DNA of 64,000 bases from Candidatus Pseudomonas phytovorans (GCA_029202525.1 CP119325.1:3508001-3572000), one strand, 5' to 3'. Shown: positions 1 to 7,358, counted from the first letter of the stretch. Made by a program: numbers and translations. The notes: generated by a model not told the origin, from the letters alone.

Positions 1-147
1 GCGGGCGATCTCGGCGATGGCGGGTGCCGGGTCGCCAAAGCCGTTGAGCACGATGTTGGCGCCAGCGCGGGCCAGCACCTGAGCGATGCCCAGGCCGATG
101 CCGCTGGTGGAACCGGTGATGAGTGCAGTCTTGCCTGTGAGGGCCAT
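1..147 (-). CDS. hbdH: 3-hydroxybutyrate dehydrogenase, SDR family (5' part only)
   Basis: Only the first 49 codons are inside the window; the gene runs off the left edge. The protein starts MALTGKTALITGSTSGIGLG, so the Rossmann motif TGxxxGIG of classical short-chain dehydrogenases lies at residues 11-18, followed by an Ala-rich helix and a VLNGFGD segment typical of D-3-hydroxybutyrate dehydrogenases, which oxidise 3-hydroxybutyrate to acetoacetate with NAD. The start has an AAGGAGC-like ribosome site. A 3-oxoacid CoA-transferase that would activate acetoacetate lies 41 kb away. Family is secure; exact substrate is inferred from the short N-terminus. Confidence 0.7.
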   Translation of the reverse strand, partial: MALTGKTALITGSTSGIGLGIAQVLARAGANIVLNGFGDPAPAIAEIAR

Positions 148-185
148 GCAAAGCTCCTTATCAAGTAAAGGGCGGGCGTGAAAAC

Positions 186-1202
186 TCATCTTCGGGGATC
201 AAACGCTTCGCGCAATGCATCGCCGATAAACACCAGCAGTGACAAGATCAGCGCCAGCGCAAAAAACGCGGTAAAGCCTAGCCACGGCGCCTCCAGGTGC
301 TGCTTGCCCTGGGTTACCAGCTCGCCCAGCGAGGCGCTCCCGGCCGGCATGCCGAAACCGAGAAAATCCAGTGCAGTCAGTGTGGTGATCGCCCCGGTCA
401 GCATGAACGGTACATAGGTCAGGGTAGCGTTCATGGCGTTGGGCAAGATATGCCGCAGCATCACCTGGCTGTCCGGCAACCCCAGCGCGCGGGCGGCTTT
501 CACGTACTCCAGGTTGCGCCCACGCAGGAACTCGGCGCGCACCACATCGACCAGGGTAAGCCAGGAAAACAGCGCCATGATCCCCAATAGCCACCAGAAA
601 TCCGGCTCGACAAAACCGCTGAGAATGATCAGCAGGTACAGCACCGGCAAGCCTGACCACACCTCCAGCAGGCGCTGGCCGAACAGGTCGACCCAGCCGC
701 CGTGGTAGCCCTGCAACGCGCCGGCCACCACGCCGATAAACACGCTGACTACGGTCAGGGCAAAGGCGAACAGCAGCGATACCCGCGTGCCATATAGCAC
801 CCGCGCCAGCACGTCGCGGCCCTGGTCATCGGTGCCAAGCCAGTTGCTGGCGCTGGGCGGGCTGGGGGTCGGTACTTGCAGGTCGTAGTTAGGGGTGTCG
901 GCGCTGAACGGGATGGGCGCGAACAGCATCCAGCCGCCTTGATCGGCTATCAGTTGTCGCACATAGGCGCTGCGGTAGTCGGGCTGGAACGGCAACTGGC
1001 CACCGAACTGCTGTTCGGTGTAGCGCTTCAGCGCAGGCACATACAGCTCGCCCTTGTAGCCCAGCAGCAGCGGCTTGTCATTGGCCACCAGCTCAGCGCC
1101 CATGCACAGCACCAGAAGGCCGGTGAACAGCCATAGCGAGACCCAGCCGAGGCGGTTGCGGCGAAAGCGTTGCAGGCGGCGGCGCGAGACAGGTGAAAGC
1201 AT
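186..1202 (-). CDS. yejE: ABC transporter inner-membrane permease, YejE type (peptide/microcin C-like uptake)
   Basis: A 338-residue binding-protein-dependent transport permease. A basic N-terminus (RRRLQRFRRNRLG) precedes the first membrane span at about 22-41, then a periplasmic stretch to about 140 characteristic of YejE, then the permease core. The WLGTDDQGRDVLARVLYG signature lies at 121-138 and the EAA loop that docks the ATPase (EYVKAARALGLPDSQVMLRH) near 232-251. Its ATG overlaps the yejB stop as TGATG. Members import oligopeptides or peptide-nucleotide antibiotics. The usual fourth gene, the ATPase yejF, does not follow: the next gene downstream is the dehydrogenase at the window edge. 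Confidence 0.9.
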   Translation of the reverse strand: MLSPVSRRRLQRFRRNRLGWVSLWLFTGLLVLCMGAELVANDKPLLLGYKGELYVPALKRYTEQQFGGQLPFQPDYRSAYVRQLIADQGGWMLFAPIPFSADTPNYDLQVPTPSPPSASNWLGTDDQGRDVLARVLYGTRVSLLFAFALTVVSVFIGVVAGALQGYHGGWVDLFGQRLLEVWSGLPVLYLLIILSGFVEPDFWWLLGIMALFSWLTLVDVVRAEFLRGRNLEYVKAARALGLPDSQVMLRHILPNAMNATLTYVPFMLTGAITTLTALDFLGFGMPAGSASLGELVTQGKQHLEAPWLGFTAFFALALILSLLVFIGDALREAFDPRR

Positions 1203-2260
1203 CAGCGCGCCCTCGTGTCGAAGTCGATGCGCGGGTCGAGCAGGGTGTACGACAGGTCACCGATCAGGCGGATCAACAGGCCTGCCAGGGTGAAGATGAA
1301 CAGGGTGCCGAACACCACCGGGTAATCCCGCGATACAGCGGACTCGTAACTCAGGCGGCCCAGGCCATCGAGCGAGAAGATCACTTCGATCAGCAGCGAC
1401 CCGGCGAAGAACACCGTAATCAGCGCCTGTGGTAGCCCGGCCACTACCAGCAGCATGGCATTGCGCAGCACATGCCCATACAGCACCCTGCGTTCACTCA
1501 GGCCCTTGGCCCGGGCGGTAACCACGTACTGGCGGGAAATCTCATCGAGAAAGGCGTTTTTGGTCAGCAGCGTAAGGGTTGCGAAACCGCCAATCACCAA
1601 AGCACCGACCGGCAGCACCAGGTGCCAGAAGTAGTCGGCGACCTTGCCCAGCAGGCTGAGCTCGTCGAAGTTTTCCGAGACCAGGCCGCGTACCGGGAAC
1701 CAGTTGAGCGAGGTGCCACCGGCGAACAGCACGATCAGCAGCAGGGCAAACAGGAACGAGGGCAGGGCGTAGCCGATCACGATCAATGCGCTGCTCCAGG
1801 CATCGAAACGGCTGCCGTGGCGCACCGCCTTGCGGATGCCCAGCGGGATCGACACCAGGTAGGTGATCAGCGTGGCCCAGAAGCCCAGGGACAGGGTGAC
1901 CGGTAGCTTGTCGAGGATCAGGTCAGTGACTTTGGCGCCGCGAAAGAAACTACTGCCGAAGTCCAGCCGGGCATACTGGCCGAGCATCAACCACAGGCGT
2001 TCGGGGGCGGATTTGTCAAAGCCGTACTGGCGCTTGATCTCTTCGATCAATTTCGGGTCCAGGCCGCGGGTGGCACGCGATTCGCCGTGCACCACTTCGG
2101 CGCGGGCGCCGGGTGCGCCGCCACCGAGGCCTTGCAAGCGCGCCACGGCCTGTTCGACCGGGCCACCTGGCGCGGCCTGGACGATGGCGAAGTTGACCAG
2201 CAGGATCGCCAGCAGCGTCGGGATGATCAGCAACAGACGGCGCAGGATGTAGGTGGTCAT
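1202..2260 (-). CDS. yejB: ABC transporter inner-membrane permease, YejB type
   Basis: A 352-residue permease beginning MTTYILRRLLLIIPTLLAIL, the standard N-terminal span of DppB/YejB proteins. Five or six membrane segments follow, and an EAA loop (QYVVTARAKGLSERRVLYGH) occurs in the second half. A 60-residue extension upstream in the same frame is rejected because it overlaps yejA coding sequence; the chosen ATG overlaps the yejA stop by four bases (ATGA), as expected for translational coupling. It should form the heterodimeric channel with YejE and receive substrate from YejA. Confidence 0.9.
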   Translation of the reverse strand: MTTYILRRLLLIIPTLLAILLVNFAIVQAAPGGPVEQAVARLQGLGGGAPGARAEVVHGESRATRGLDPKLIEEIKRQYGFDKSAPERLWLMLGQYARLDFGSSFFRGAKVTDLILDKLPVTLSLGFWATLITYLVSIPLGIRKAVRHGSRFDAWSSALIVIGYALPSFLFALLLIVLFAGGTSLNWFPVRGLVSENFDELSLLGKVADYFWHLVLPVGALVIGGFATLTLLTKNAFLDEISRQYVVTARAKGLSERRVLYGHVLRNAMLLVVAGLPQALITVFFAGSLLIEVIFSLDGLGRLSYESAVSRDYPVVFGTLFIFTLAGLLIRLIGDLSYTLLDPRIDFDTRAR

Positions 2261-4215
2261 GGCGAGACCTTCCGGCGCTCGGCCATTTGCGCGTTGGTCA
2301 GCGGGGTGGGGCTTACCTCCCACCAGGTGTCCAGGCCTTCGTCGTAAGTGGCCTGGACCTTGGGCAGGCCGAAACGGTTCCACCAGGCAGTGGAGCTGCC
2401 CGGCGGGTAGTAGTTGGGGATCCAGTAGTAGTTCCATTGCAGCACCCGGTCCAGGGCATGGGCGTGGTGCAGCATGTCGGCCTGGGTGTCGGCGCGCACC
2501 AGGCCGTCTATAAGATGGTCCACGGCAGGGTCCTGTAACACCATCAGGTTGTTCGAGCCTGGGTCGTGGGCGGCTGCCGAGCCAAAGTAGTTGTACAACT
2601 CGGCGCCGGGCGACAGGGTGACCGGGTAGCCGGTGACGATCATGTCGTAGTCACGGGCCATAAGGCGGTTGACGTACTGGGCCGAATCGACATTGCGGAT
2701 GTTCAGGGTGACGCCGATCTGTGCCAGGTTGCGCTTCCACGGCAGCAGCAGGCGCTCGAGCCCTGACTGGCCGTTGAGGAAGGTGAATGCCAGCGGTGTA
2801 CCCTGGCTGTTCACCAGGCGGTCACCTTCGGGGTGCCAACCGGCTTGTTCAAGCAGGCTCAAGGCCTGCAACTGCTGCTTGCGGATAATGCCCGAACCAT
2901 CGGTGACCGGGGCGGTGAATACGGCGGTGAAAACTTCGTCCGGTACTTTGCCACGCAGCGGTTCAAGCAGCTTGAGTTCGCCGGCATCCGGCAATTTGCG
3001 GGCCGCCAGTGGAGTGTTGGAGAAGATGCTCTGCTGGCGGATGTACAGGTTGCGCATCATCTGCCGGTTGCTCCACTCGTAGTCCCACAACATGCCCAGC
3101 GCCTGGCGCACACGGCGGTCTTTGAACTGCGGCTGGTCGAGGTTGAACACGAACCCCTGGGCAACCTGCGGTTTGGCCGGGCCCAGGTGGGCGCGCTGCA
3201 GTCGGCCGTCGTCCAGTTGCGCGCCGTTGTAGCCCAGGGTGTAGGCGGTGGCGGAGAACTCGCGGTTATAGTCGTAGCCACCCCCTTTGAGCACCTGCCG
3301 CGCCACTTCGGTGTCGCCGAAGTACTCGATGCGCAGTTGGTCGAAATTGTAGCGACCACGGCTGGCCGGCAGGTTGCGTGCCCACCAGGCAGGGTTGCGC
3401 TCGAAGGTAATGCTGCGGCCGTTGTCGATGCGCCCGATGCGGTACGGCCCGCTGCCGATCGGTTTGTCGAAACCTGCACCATTGGCGAAGTCGCGCTGCT
3501 GCCAGTCATGTTCGGGCAATACCGGCAGGCTGGCGAGGTCCAGCGCCAGGGTGCGGCCATGGTCGGGTTTGAAATCGAAGCGCACGTGTTGCCGGCCTTC
3601 CACGGTCACGCCGGTCACGTCGGCGAACTGGGTGCGGTACTTGAGGCTGCCCTTGCTCATCAACAGCTCGAACGTGAACCGCACGTCTTCAGCGCGCACC
3701 GGCTTGCCATCGGCGAAGGTGGCGCGCGGGTCTATCTCGAAACGCAGCCAGGCATCGTCCGGGCCACGCTCCATGTTGCGGGCGATCAGGCCATAGACGG
3801 TGTAGGGTTCGTCGAACGAGCGTACGGCCAGTGGCGCGTAGAGCAGGCCGTCGACTTCGCTGACACCGATGCCCTTGTCGATGTACGGCAGGATATGGTC
3901 GAACTGGCCGATCTCGATGGCCGAGCGGCGCAGGATACCGCCCTTGGGGGCGTCGGGGTTTACGTAGTCGAAATGCTGGAAGCCGGAGGAGTAGCGGGGG
4001 GCTTCGTCGTAGACGGTGAGGGCGTGGGTGGGGGCGGCCTGACCCATTGGACTCATAAAAAACAGCAGAAGAGCCGATAGACATTTATGTAGGAGCGGCC
4101 TTGCGTCGCGAAAGTGCTGCGAAGCAGACCCAGGGATTTTTGCATTTCTACGCAAATCCTGGGGCCGCTGCGCGGCCCTTTCGCGACGCAAGGCCGCTCC
4201 TACAAAGGGGTTCAT
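2257..4215 (-). CDS. yejA: Periplasmic solute-binding protein, YejA type; start uncertain
   Basis: An SBP_bac_5 family binding protein of about 610 residues in its mature form, with the segments DAPKGGILRRSAIEIGQFDH, RNPAWWARNLPASRGRYNFD and NYYWIPNYYPPGSSTAWWNR seen in YejA/oligopeptide-binding proteins. It should capture peptides in the periplasm for YejB/YejE. The 5' end is odd. A hydrophobic signal-like stretch (CLSALLLFFMSPMGQAAPTHA) is present near 4080-4020, but no ATG, GTG or TTG directly precedes it in frame. The first in-frame starts are GTG 4218 and ATG 4215, on the far side of a palindromic REPIN, which would add about 45 REPIN-encoded residues before the signal peptide. ATG 4084 is in another frame. 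The stop overlaps yejB. Confidence 0.8.
   Translation of the reverse strand: MNPFVGAALRRERAAQRPQDLRRNAKIPGSASQHFRDARPLLHKCLSALLLFFMSPMGQAAPTHALTVYDEAPRYSSGFQHFDYVNPDAPKGGILRRSAIEIGQFDHILPYIDKGIGVSEVDGLLYAPLAVRSFDEPYTVYGLIARNMERGPDDAWLRFEIDPRATFADGKPVRAEDVRFTFELLMSKGSLKYRTQFADVTGVTVEGRQHVRFDFKPDHGRTLALDLASLPVLPEHDWQQRDFANGAGFDKPIGSGPYRIGRIDNGRSITFERNPAWWARNLPASRGRYNFDQLRIEYFGDTEVARQVLKGGGYDYNREFSATAYTLGYNGAQLDDGRLQRAHLGPAKPQVAQGFVFNLDQPQFKDRRVRQALGMLWDYEWSNRQMMRNLYIRQQSIFSNTPLAARKLPDAGELKLLEPLRGKVPDEVFTAVFTAPVTDGSGIIRKQQLQALSLLEQAGWHPEGDRLVNSQGTPLAFTFLNGQSGLERLLLPWKRNLAQIGVTLNIRNVDSAQYVNRLMARDYDMIVTGYPVTLSPGAELYNYFGSAAAHDPGSNNLMVLQDPAVDHLIDGLVRADTQADMLHHAHALDRVLQWNYYWIPNYYPPGSSTAWWNRFGLPKVQATYDEGLDTWWEVSPTPLTNAQMAERRKVSP
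4088..4204. repeat. REPIN-like palindromic element 1
   Basis: Perfect 27-base inverted arms at 4088-4114 and 4178-4204 (sequence type GTAGGAGCGGCCTTGCGTCG) enclose about 63 bases that contain a further inner hairpin of the type GGGCCGCTGCGCGGCCC. This is the layout of pseudomonad REP doublets. It differs in sequence from the other four elements in the window, and it lies over the apparent 5' end of yejA. Confidence 0.85.
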
Positions 4216-4231
4216 CACCTTAAGAGGTGAA

Positions 4232-4513
4232 TTAGTCCTGGCGGCTGGTCACTTCCAGCAGGTGATAGCCGAACTGGGTCTTCACCGGGCCTTGCACGGT
4301 GTTGATCGGGGCGCTGAACACCACGGTGTCGAATTCCTTGACCATCTGGCCTGGGCCGAACGAGCCCAGGTCACCGCCTTGGCGGCTGGACGGGCAGGTG
4401 GAGTTGGCTTTGGCGATTTCAGCGAAGTCGGCACCCGCTTCGATCTGGGTTTTGAGTTCGTTGCACTTGTCTTCGCTGGCAACGAGGATGTGGCGGGCGG
4501 TTGCACGGGCCAT
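4232..4513 (-). CDS. ppiC: Parvulin-type peptidyl-prolyl cis-trans isomerase
   Basis: A 93-residue single-domain rotamase with no signal peptide, so cytoplasmic, matching the length of E. coli PpiC. Parvulin landmarks are ARHILVASEDKCNELKTQI near the N-terminus, GGDLGSFGPGQMVKEFD in the middle and TQFGYHLLEVTSR at the C-terminus. It isomerises peptidyl-proline bonds during folding. It lies between aroF and yejA on the same strand with 14 bases to the GTG/ATG of the extended yejA frame. The start has GGAGCAGTACCC before ATG. Confidence 0.95.
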   Translation of the reverse strand: MARATARHILVASEDKCNELKTQIEAGADFAEIAKANSTCPSSRQGGDLGSFGPGQMVKEFDTVVFSAPINTVQGPVKTQFGYHLLEVTSRQD

Positions 4514-4591
4514 GGGTACTGCTCCTTGGGGTAAAAATGCAAGCCTAGCGCACTTGCTTGGCGTATGTCTCGCCAGGCTCGCAACCTCGGC

Positions 4592-5659
4592 TTACAGTTT
4601 TTGTGCCGCTTCACGCAACAGGGTTTCAGTCGAGACCCAGCCCAGGCAGCCGTCGGTGATCGACACGCCGTACTTGAGCGCACCCTTGCCCAGTGCCTGG
4701 CAGCCATCGAACAGGTGCCCCTCGATCATCACGCCAACAATCGAGCGGTCTCCGGCCAGGCGTTGTTCCAACACATCGTTGAACACCGCAGGTTGACGTG
4801 CCGGGTCCTTGCCGCTGTTGGCGTGGCTGCAATCGACCATGATCCGCGCCTGCACGCCAACCTTGGCCAGTGCCTGGCGGGCCATGGCGATGCTGTTGGC
4901 ATCGTAGTTGGGGCCTTTGTGGCCACCGCGAAGTACCAGGTGCGTGTCCGGGTTGCCGAGGGTTTCGATGATTGCCGGGTGGCCCTGCGCATCCATGCCG
5001 AAGTGGCGGTGCGGGTGGCAAGCGCTACGCATGGCGTCGCTGGCGATGGCGATGCCGCCGTCGGTGCCGTTCTTGAACCCGACGGGCAGCTCCAGGCCAC
5101 TGACCATTTCGCGGTGAATTTGCGATTCGGTGGTGCGTGCGCCAATCGCGGCCCAGGCCAGCAGGTCGTCGAAGTAGCCGGCGGCCATCGGTTGCAGCAG
5201 CTCGGTGGCAACTGGCAGGCCACGTTCGATCATGCTCAGCATCAGCCCGCGGGACAAGGCGATACCCGAGTGCATGTCGTCGCTGCCATCGAGGTGCGGG
5301 TCGTAGGCCAGGCCTTTCCAACCCACCGTGGTACGCGGTTTTTCGACATAGGCGCGCATCACCAGCAGCAGCTTGTCATCGACTTCGCGGCTGAGGGCGG
5401 CCAGGCGGTCGGCGTATTCCAGGGCCGAGCGTGGGTCGTGGATCGAGCACGGGCCAACGATGACCAGCAGGCGCTCGTCGCGGCCTTCGAGGATGTTGCG
5501 AATGGCCAGGCGGTGGGCCTGGACTTGCTGGGCCAGTTCACTGGGCAGCGGCATTTGCTGCTTGAGCAGGTGCGGGCTGGGCAGGCGCTTGCTGACGGTG
5601 GTATTGGCAGCTTGCGGCTGGGTCAGGGGCAGGGGCAGGGCGAGGTTGGATGCTTGCAT
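4592..5659 (-). CDS. aroF: 3-deoxy-7-phosphoheptulonate (DAHP) synthase, class I AroF/G/H type
   Basis: A 355-residue enzyme that condenses phosphoenolpyruvate and erythrose 4-phosphate, the first step of the shikimate pathway. Family motifs visible are LLVIVGPCSIHDP, MRAYVEKPRTTVGWKGL, LRGGHKGPNYD, IMVDCSHANSGKDP and GVMIEGHLFDG, which carry the metal and substrate ligands. The length is normal. It is most like the tyrosine-sensitive AroF-I of pseudomonads, but which amino acid inhibits it cannot be read from the sequence. AGGGA lies upstream of the ATG. Two aromatic-rich leader peptides and an intrinsic terminator precede it, which suggests attenuation by charged aromatic tRNAs. Confidence 0.95.
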   Translation of the reverse strand: MQASNLALPLPLTQPQAANTTVSKRLPSPHLLKQQMPLPSELAQQVQAHRLAIRNILEGRDERLLVIVGPCSIHDPRSALEYADRLAALSREVDDKLLLVMRAYVEKPRTTVGWKGLAYDPHLDGSDDMHSGIALSRGLMLSMIERGLPVATELLQPMAAGYFDDLLAWAAIGARTTESQIHREMVSGLELPVGFKNGTDGGIAIASDAMRSACHPHRHFGMDAQGHPAIIETLGNPDTHLVLRGGHKGPNYDANSIAMARQALAKVGVQARIMVDCSHANSGKDPARQPAVFNDVLEQRLAGDRSIVGVMIEGHLFDGCQALGKGALKYGVSITDGCLGWVSTETLLREAAQKL

Positions 5660-5681
5660 GGCGTTTTTCCCTGGGCGGACG

Positions 5682-5697
5682 GCGGGTTCAAGCCCGC
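5682..5697 (-). other. Small hairpin just upstream of aroF ribosome site
   Basis: GCGGG-CTTGAA-CCCGC on the minus strand forms a five-pair stem between the end of leader peptide 2 (stop at 5708) and the aroF ribosome site. It lacks a U tract, so it is not a classical terminator; it could influence ribosome access or be incidental. Confidence 0.3.
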
Positions 5698-5707
5698 GTG
5701 GTCGGCC

Positions 5708-5857
5708 CTATCGAGGTGTTCGACAGATCGTTGAATTCGTATTGGCTGCTGTGTTGCCACCTGTAGAAGACCGATCGGAGGCGGCAGGCTGGCCCGAACG
5801 GGATTGGCTAAATCGCCATGCATAGGTGTTTGCGTAGTAATAAGTGGCGTAGTTCAT
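5708..5857 (-). CDS. aroF leader peptide 2 (tyrosine-rich)
   Basis: A 49-codon reading frame with GAGGA seven bases before its ATG. It starts MNYATYYYANTYAWRF, that is tyrosine at residues 3, 6, 7, 8 and 12, tryptophan at 14 and phenylalanine at 16; the rest is Ser/Thr/Gly/Asn-rich and unlike any folded domain. It starts 48 bases after the terminator of leader 1 and stops 48 bases before aroF. Such a run of five tyrosine codons in the first twelve is the hallmark of ribosome-stalling leader peptides. Whether it controls transcription, translation of aroF, or both is not visible. Confidence 0.65.
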   Translation of the reverse strand: MNYATYYYANTYAWRFSQSRSGQPAASDRSSTGGNTAANTNSTICRTPR

Positions 5858-5904
5858 GAATGTGTCCTCAATTTGAATCGGTGATGTTCAAAGGCCTGAA
5901 AAGC

Positions 5905-5934
5905 AAAACCCCCGGTCGGGGAGCCGACCGGGGG
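5905..5934 (-). terminator. Attenuator terminator of the aroF leader region
   Basis: A perfect 11-pair stem, CCCCCGGTCGG with CCGACCGGGGG, with a four-base loop, followed on the minus strand by TTTTGCTTTT. It lies 59 bases after the stop of leader peptide 1 and 48 bases before leader peptide 2. Upstream GGGGCCGCCGA (about 5949-5960) can partly pair with the TCGGCTCCCC of the terminator's left arm and loop, giving a plausible antiterminator; a GGCGCCG/CGGCGCC hairpin right after the leader stop could be the pause structure. Confidence 0.85.
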
Positions 5935-5992
5935 TTGAGTATTCTCATGTTCGGCGGCCCCTCGAAGGTGGGCGCCGTGTGGGTATCGGCGC

Positions 5993-6112
5993 CTAGTGGC
6001 TAAACCAATACCCAAAGTAATAGCTGGCAGGTGCCACGCAGCCGGCAACAGCCAACACAGGACGCAGGTTGCGACCGGTGTGGTTGGCGTGTTTGCGGGT
6101 GTGCTTCGGCAT
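5993..6112 (-). CDS. aroF leader peptide 1 (aromatic cluster before stop)
   Basis: A 39-codon frame with GGAGAG six bases before the ATG. The N-terminal half is basic (MPKHTRKHANHTGRN); near the end comes SYYFGYWFSH, so residues 31-37 hold three tyrosines, two phenylalanines and a tryptophan with one glycine, immediately before TAG. The perfect rho-independent terminator follows 59 bases on. This is the classical arrangement of an amino-acid-biosynthesis attenuator reading Phe, Tyr and possibly Trp supply. Confidence 0.75.
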   Translation of the reverse strand: MPKHTRKHANHTGRNLRPVLAVAGCVAPASYYFGYWFSH

Positions 6113-6187
6113 GTTGCTCTCCAGTGAATGAGCCCGAGCTTACTTCAGTTTCCCCGGGCCATTCAATGGATAAATGCGATGGGGCCG

Positions 6188-6216
6188 ATCATTTATTTTT
6201 GTACTGGTTGGTTCAA
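6188..6216 (-). promoter_or_regulatory. Possible sigma-70 promoter for the aroF leader transcript
   Basis: On the minus strand TTGAAC (6216-6211) and AATGAT (6193-6188) are separated by 17 bases, each matching the consensus at four of six positions, and lie about 75 bases upstream of leader peptide 1. The -35 overlaps the end of the preceding gene. Weak on sequence alone. Confidence 0.35.
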
Positions 6217-6764
6217 TGGCCGTAACGACCGACCAGGCTCTGCGCGCCCAATGCGTGGTTCTGCAGCAACTGCAAAAGGCCACTGCGGTCCAGGCCCTCG
6301 GGCAGCGTGCCTAACGGCAGGTCGGTGGAAATCAGGGTCAGTGCGTAATGATGCGGGTTGTCGCCAGCGGGTGGGCAGGGGCCTCGATAGCTGAGCGTGC
6401 CACGCGAGTTGCGGCCCACGGTCACGTATTGCCCGCTTGAGCCGGCCGTACCCTCCTTGAGCCCATCCTGTTCCGGGTCGATGTTGTAGGCAAGCCAGTG
6501 CACCACGCCGAGACCCTTGGCGCCGTCCGGGTCGAACATGATCAGGGCAAGCGACCGGGTACCCTCCGGCAGGTTGCTCCAGCTGATTTGCGGGGTACGC
6601 CCTTCACCGGCGCCGCAGGCCGGCTCCGGGCCGACCTGTTGTAAAGCGATCACGCCGCCGTCGGTGAAAGATGATGAGTTGACGGAAAGCGCCCCTTGAT
6701 TGTTACCGGCGGCAAGGGCACTGCAAGGCAGCAAGGTTGCGAACAGCCAAACTTTGAGGTTCAT
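6213..6764 (-). CDS. Secreted YbhB/YbcL-like phosphatidylethanolamine-binding (PEBP/RKIP) protein
   Basis: A 183-residue protein with a signal peptide (MNLKVWLFATLLPCSALAA, probable cleavage after residue 19), so periplasmic. The PEBP ligand pocket is recognisable in ISWSNLPEGTRSLALIMFDPD, GVVHWLAYNID and YRGPCPPAGDNPHHYALTL (DPD, HW and GPxPP...H elements). Bacterial members bind small anionic ligands, but no physiological role is established for most. It is a monocistronic gene upstream of the aroF leader on the same strand. Confidence 0.9.
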   Translation of the reverse strand: MNLKVWLFATLLPCSALAAGNNQGALSVNSSSFTDGGVIALQQVGPEPACGAGEGRTPQISWSNLPEGTRSLALIMFDPDGAKGLGVVHWLAYNIDPEQDGLKEGTAGSSGQYVTVGRNSRGTLSYRGPCPPAGDNPHHYALTLISTDLPLGTLPEGLDRSGLLQLLQNHALGAQSLVGRYGH

Positions 6765-6939
6765 GGCGACTCCATCGCAGGGTTGAAAACACAGCTTACC
6801 GTCAAGACGGTTGCGCAGGTCCCCTTCCTCAGGGCCATTGGGTTTCTCGATGTTGCGCCATTGATCAAGTTACATACCGGACCGGTGCTGGGGGCAACAG
6901 TTGCTGCCGTCGTAGCGTAGGGCTACAGGCTGGCCTGGC

Positions 6940-7248
6940 TCAATGGCTGTCCTGGTCCTCGGCGGTACCGCCGGTGTGCCCGGCGCCAGACCCCGTGGCC
7001 TCACCGGTGCTGTTGGAGCCGCCACTGGCGCCGTCGGCGGCGTCGCTGTTGCTGCCAGTGTCACTGCTGTCGTTGTCCTGGCCGCTGCCGGGGGTGTTGA
7101 CGCTGCTGTCGTCACCTGCGGTCTTGCCGCCAGACTGGTCGGTTTGCGGACGGCTGTCGGTGTTGGTGTCGGTGGCGGCAAAGGTGGTGGGGGTGAGGCT
7201 CGCCAGCGCGAGCGCCAGGCACAGGGAGAGAGGGCGAATGCGGATCAT
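6940..7248 (-). CDS. Small secreted low-complexity Ser/Gly/Asp/Thr-rich protein, unknown function
   Basis: A 102-residue protein starting MIRIRPLSLCLALALASLTP, a clear signal peptide ending near TFAA (residues 23-25). The remaining about 77 residues are nearly all Ser, Gly, Asp, Asn, Thr, Ala and Gln, with a single lysine and no hydrophobic core, so it is likely disordered and acidic. GGAGAAATCCC precedes the ATG. The frame is open much further upstream but that part lies antisense-frame over the neighbouring MFS gene. I do not recognise a family; weakly similar compositions occur in small exported proteins of P. putida relatives. Confidence 0.65.
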   Translation of the reverse strand: MIRIRPLSLCLALALASLTPTTFAATDTNTDSRPQTDQSGGKTAGDDSSVNTPGSGQDNDSSDTGSNSDAADGASGGSNSTGEATGSGAGHTGGTAEDQDSH

Positions 7249-7332
7249 GGGATTTCTCCGTTGCGGATGATCTGTCATTCGTTTGGCTGGGTAGTGGTGC
7301 CGGGGTGCCTTCTGGGCGACGAGCGGTGGGTT

Positions 7333-7355
7333 CTGGGGCCGCGAAGCGGCCCCAG
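7333..7355 (-). terminator. Hairpin at the end of the MFS gene
   Basis: Perfect ten-pair stem CTGGGGCCGC/GCGGCCCCAG with a three-base loop (GCTTCGC on the minus strand), directly after the stop at 7359. There is no long U tract, so it is a stable hairpin terminator or mRNA-end stabiliser. Confidence 0.6.
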
Positions 7356-7358
7356 GAA

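Noticed and set aside
2833..4080. 415-codon open frame on the plus strand opposite yejA
   Set aside because: It mirrors the codon bias of yejA on the other strand, has no ribosome site and no recognisable domain.
3689..4084. 131-codon frame starting at ATG 4084 (MSIGSSAV...)
   Set aside because: It is out of frame with YejA and its product is Arg/Pro-rich without a signal peptide; noted only because it offers the sole ATG near the expected yejA start.
5854..6048. 64-codon frame overlapping the aroF leader region
   Set aside because: Runs through the terminator and ends in leader 2; leaders 1 and 2 have better ribosome sites and the diagnostic aromatic codons.
6696..6920. 74-codon plus-strand frame between the PEBP gene and the low-complexity gene
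   Set aside because: It overlaps the PEBP signal peptide on the opposite strand, has no ribosome site and no family resemblance.
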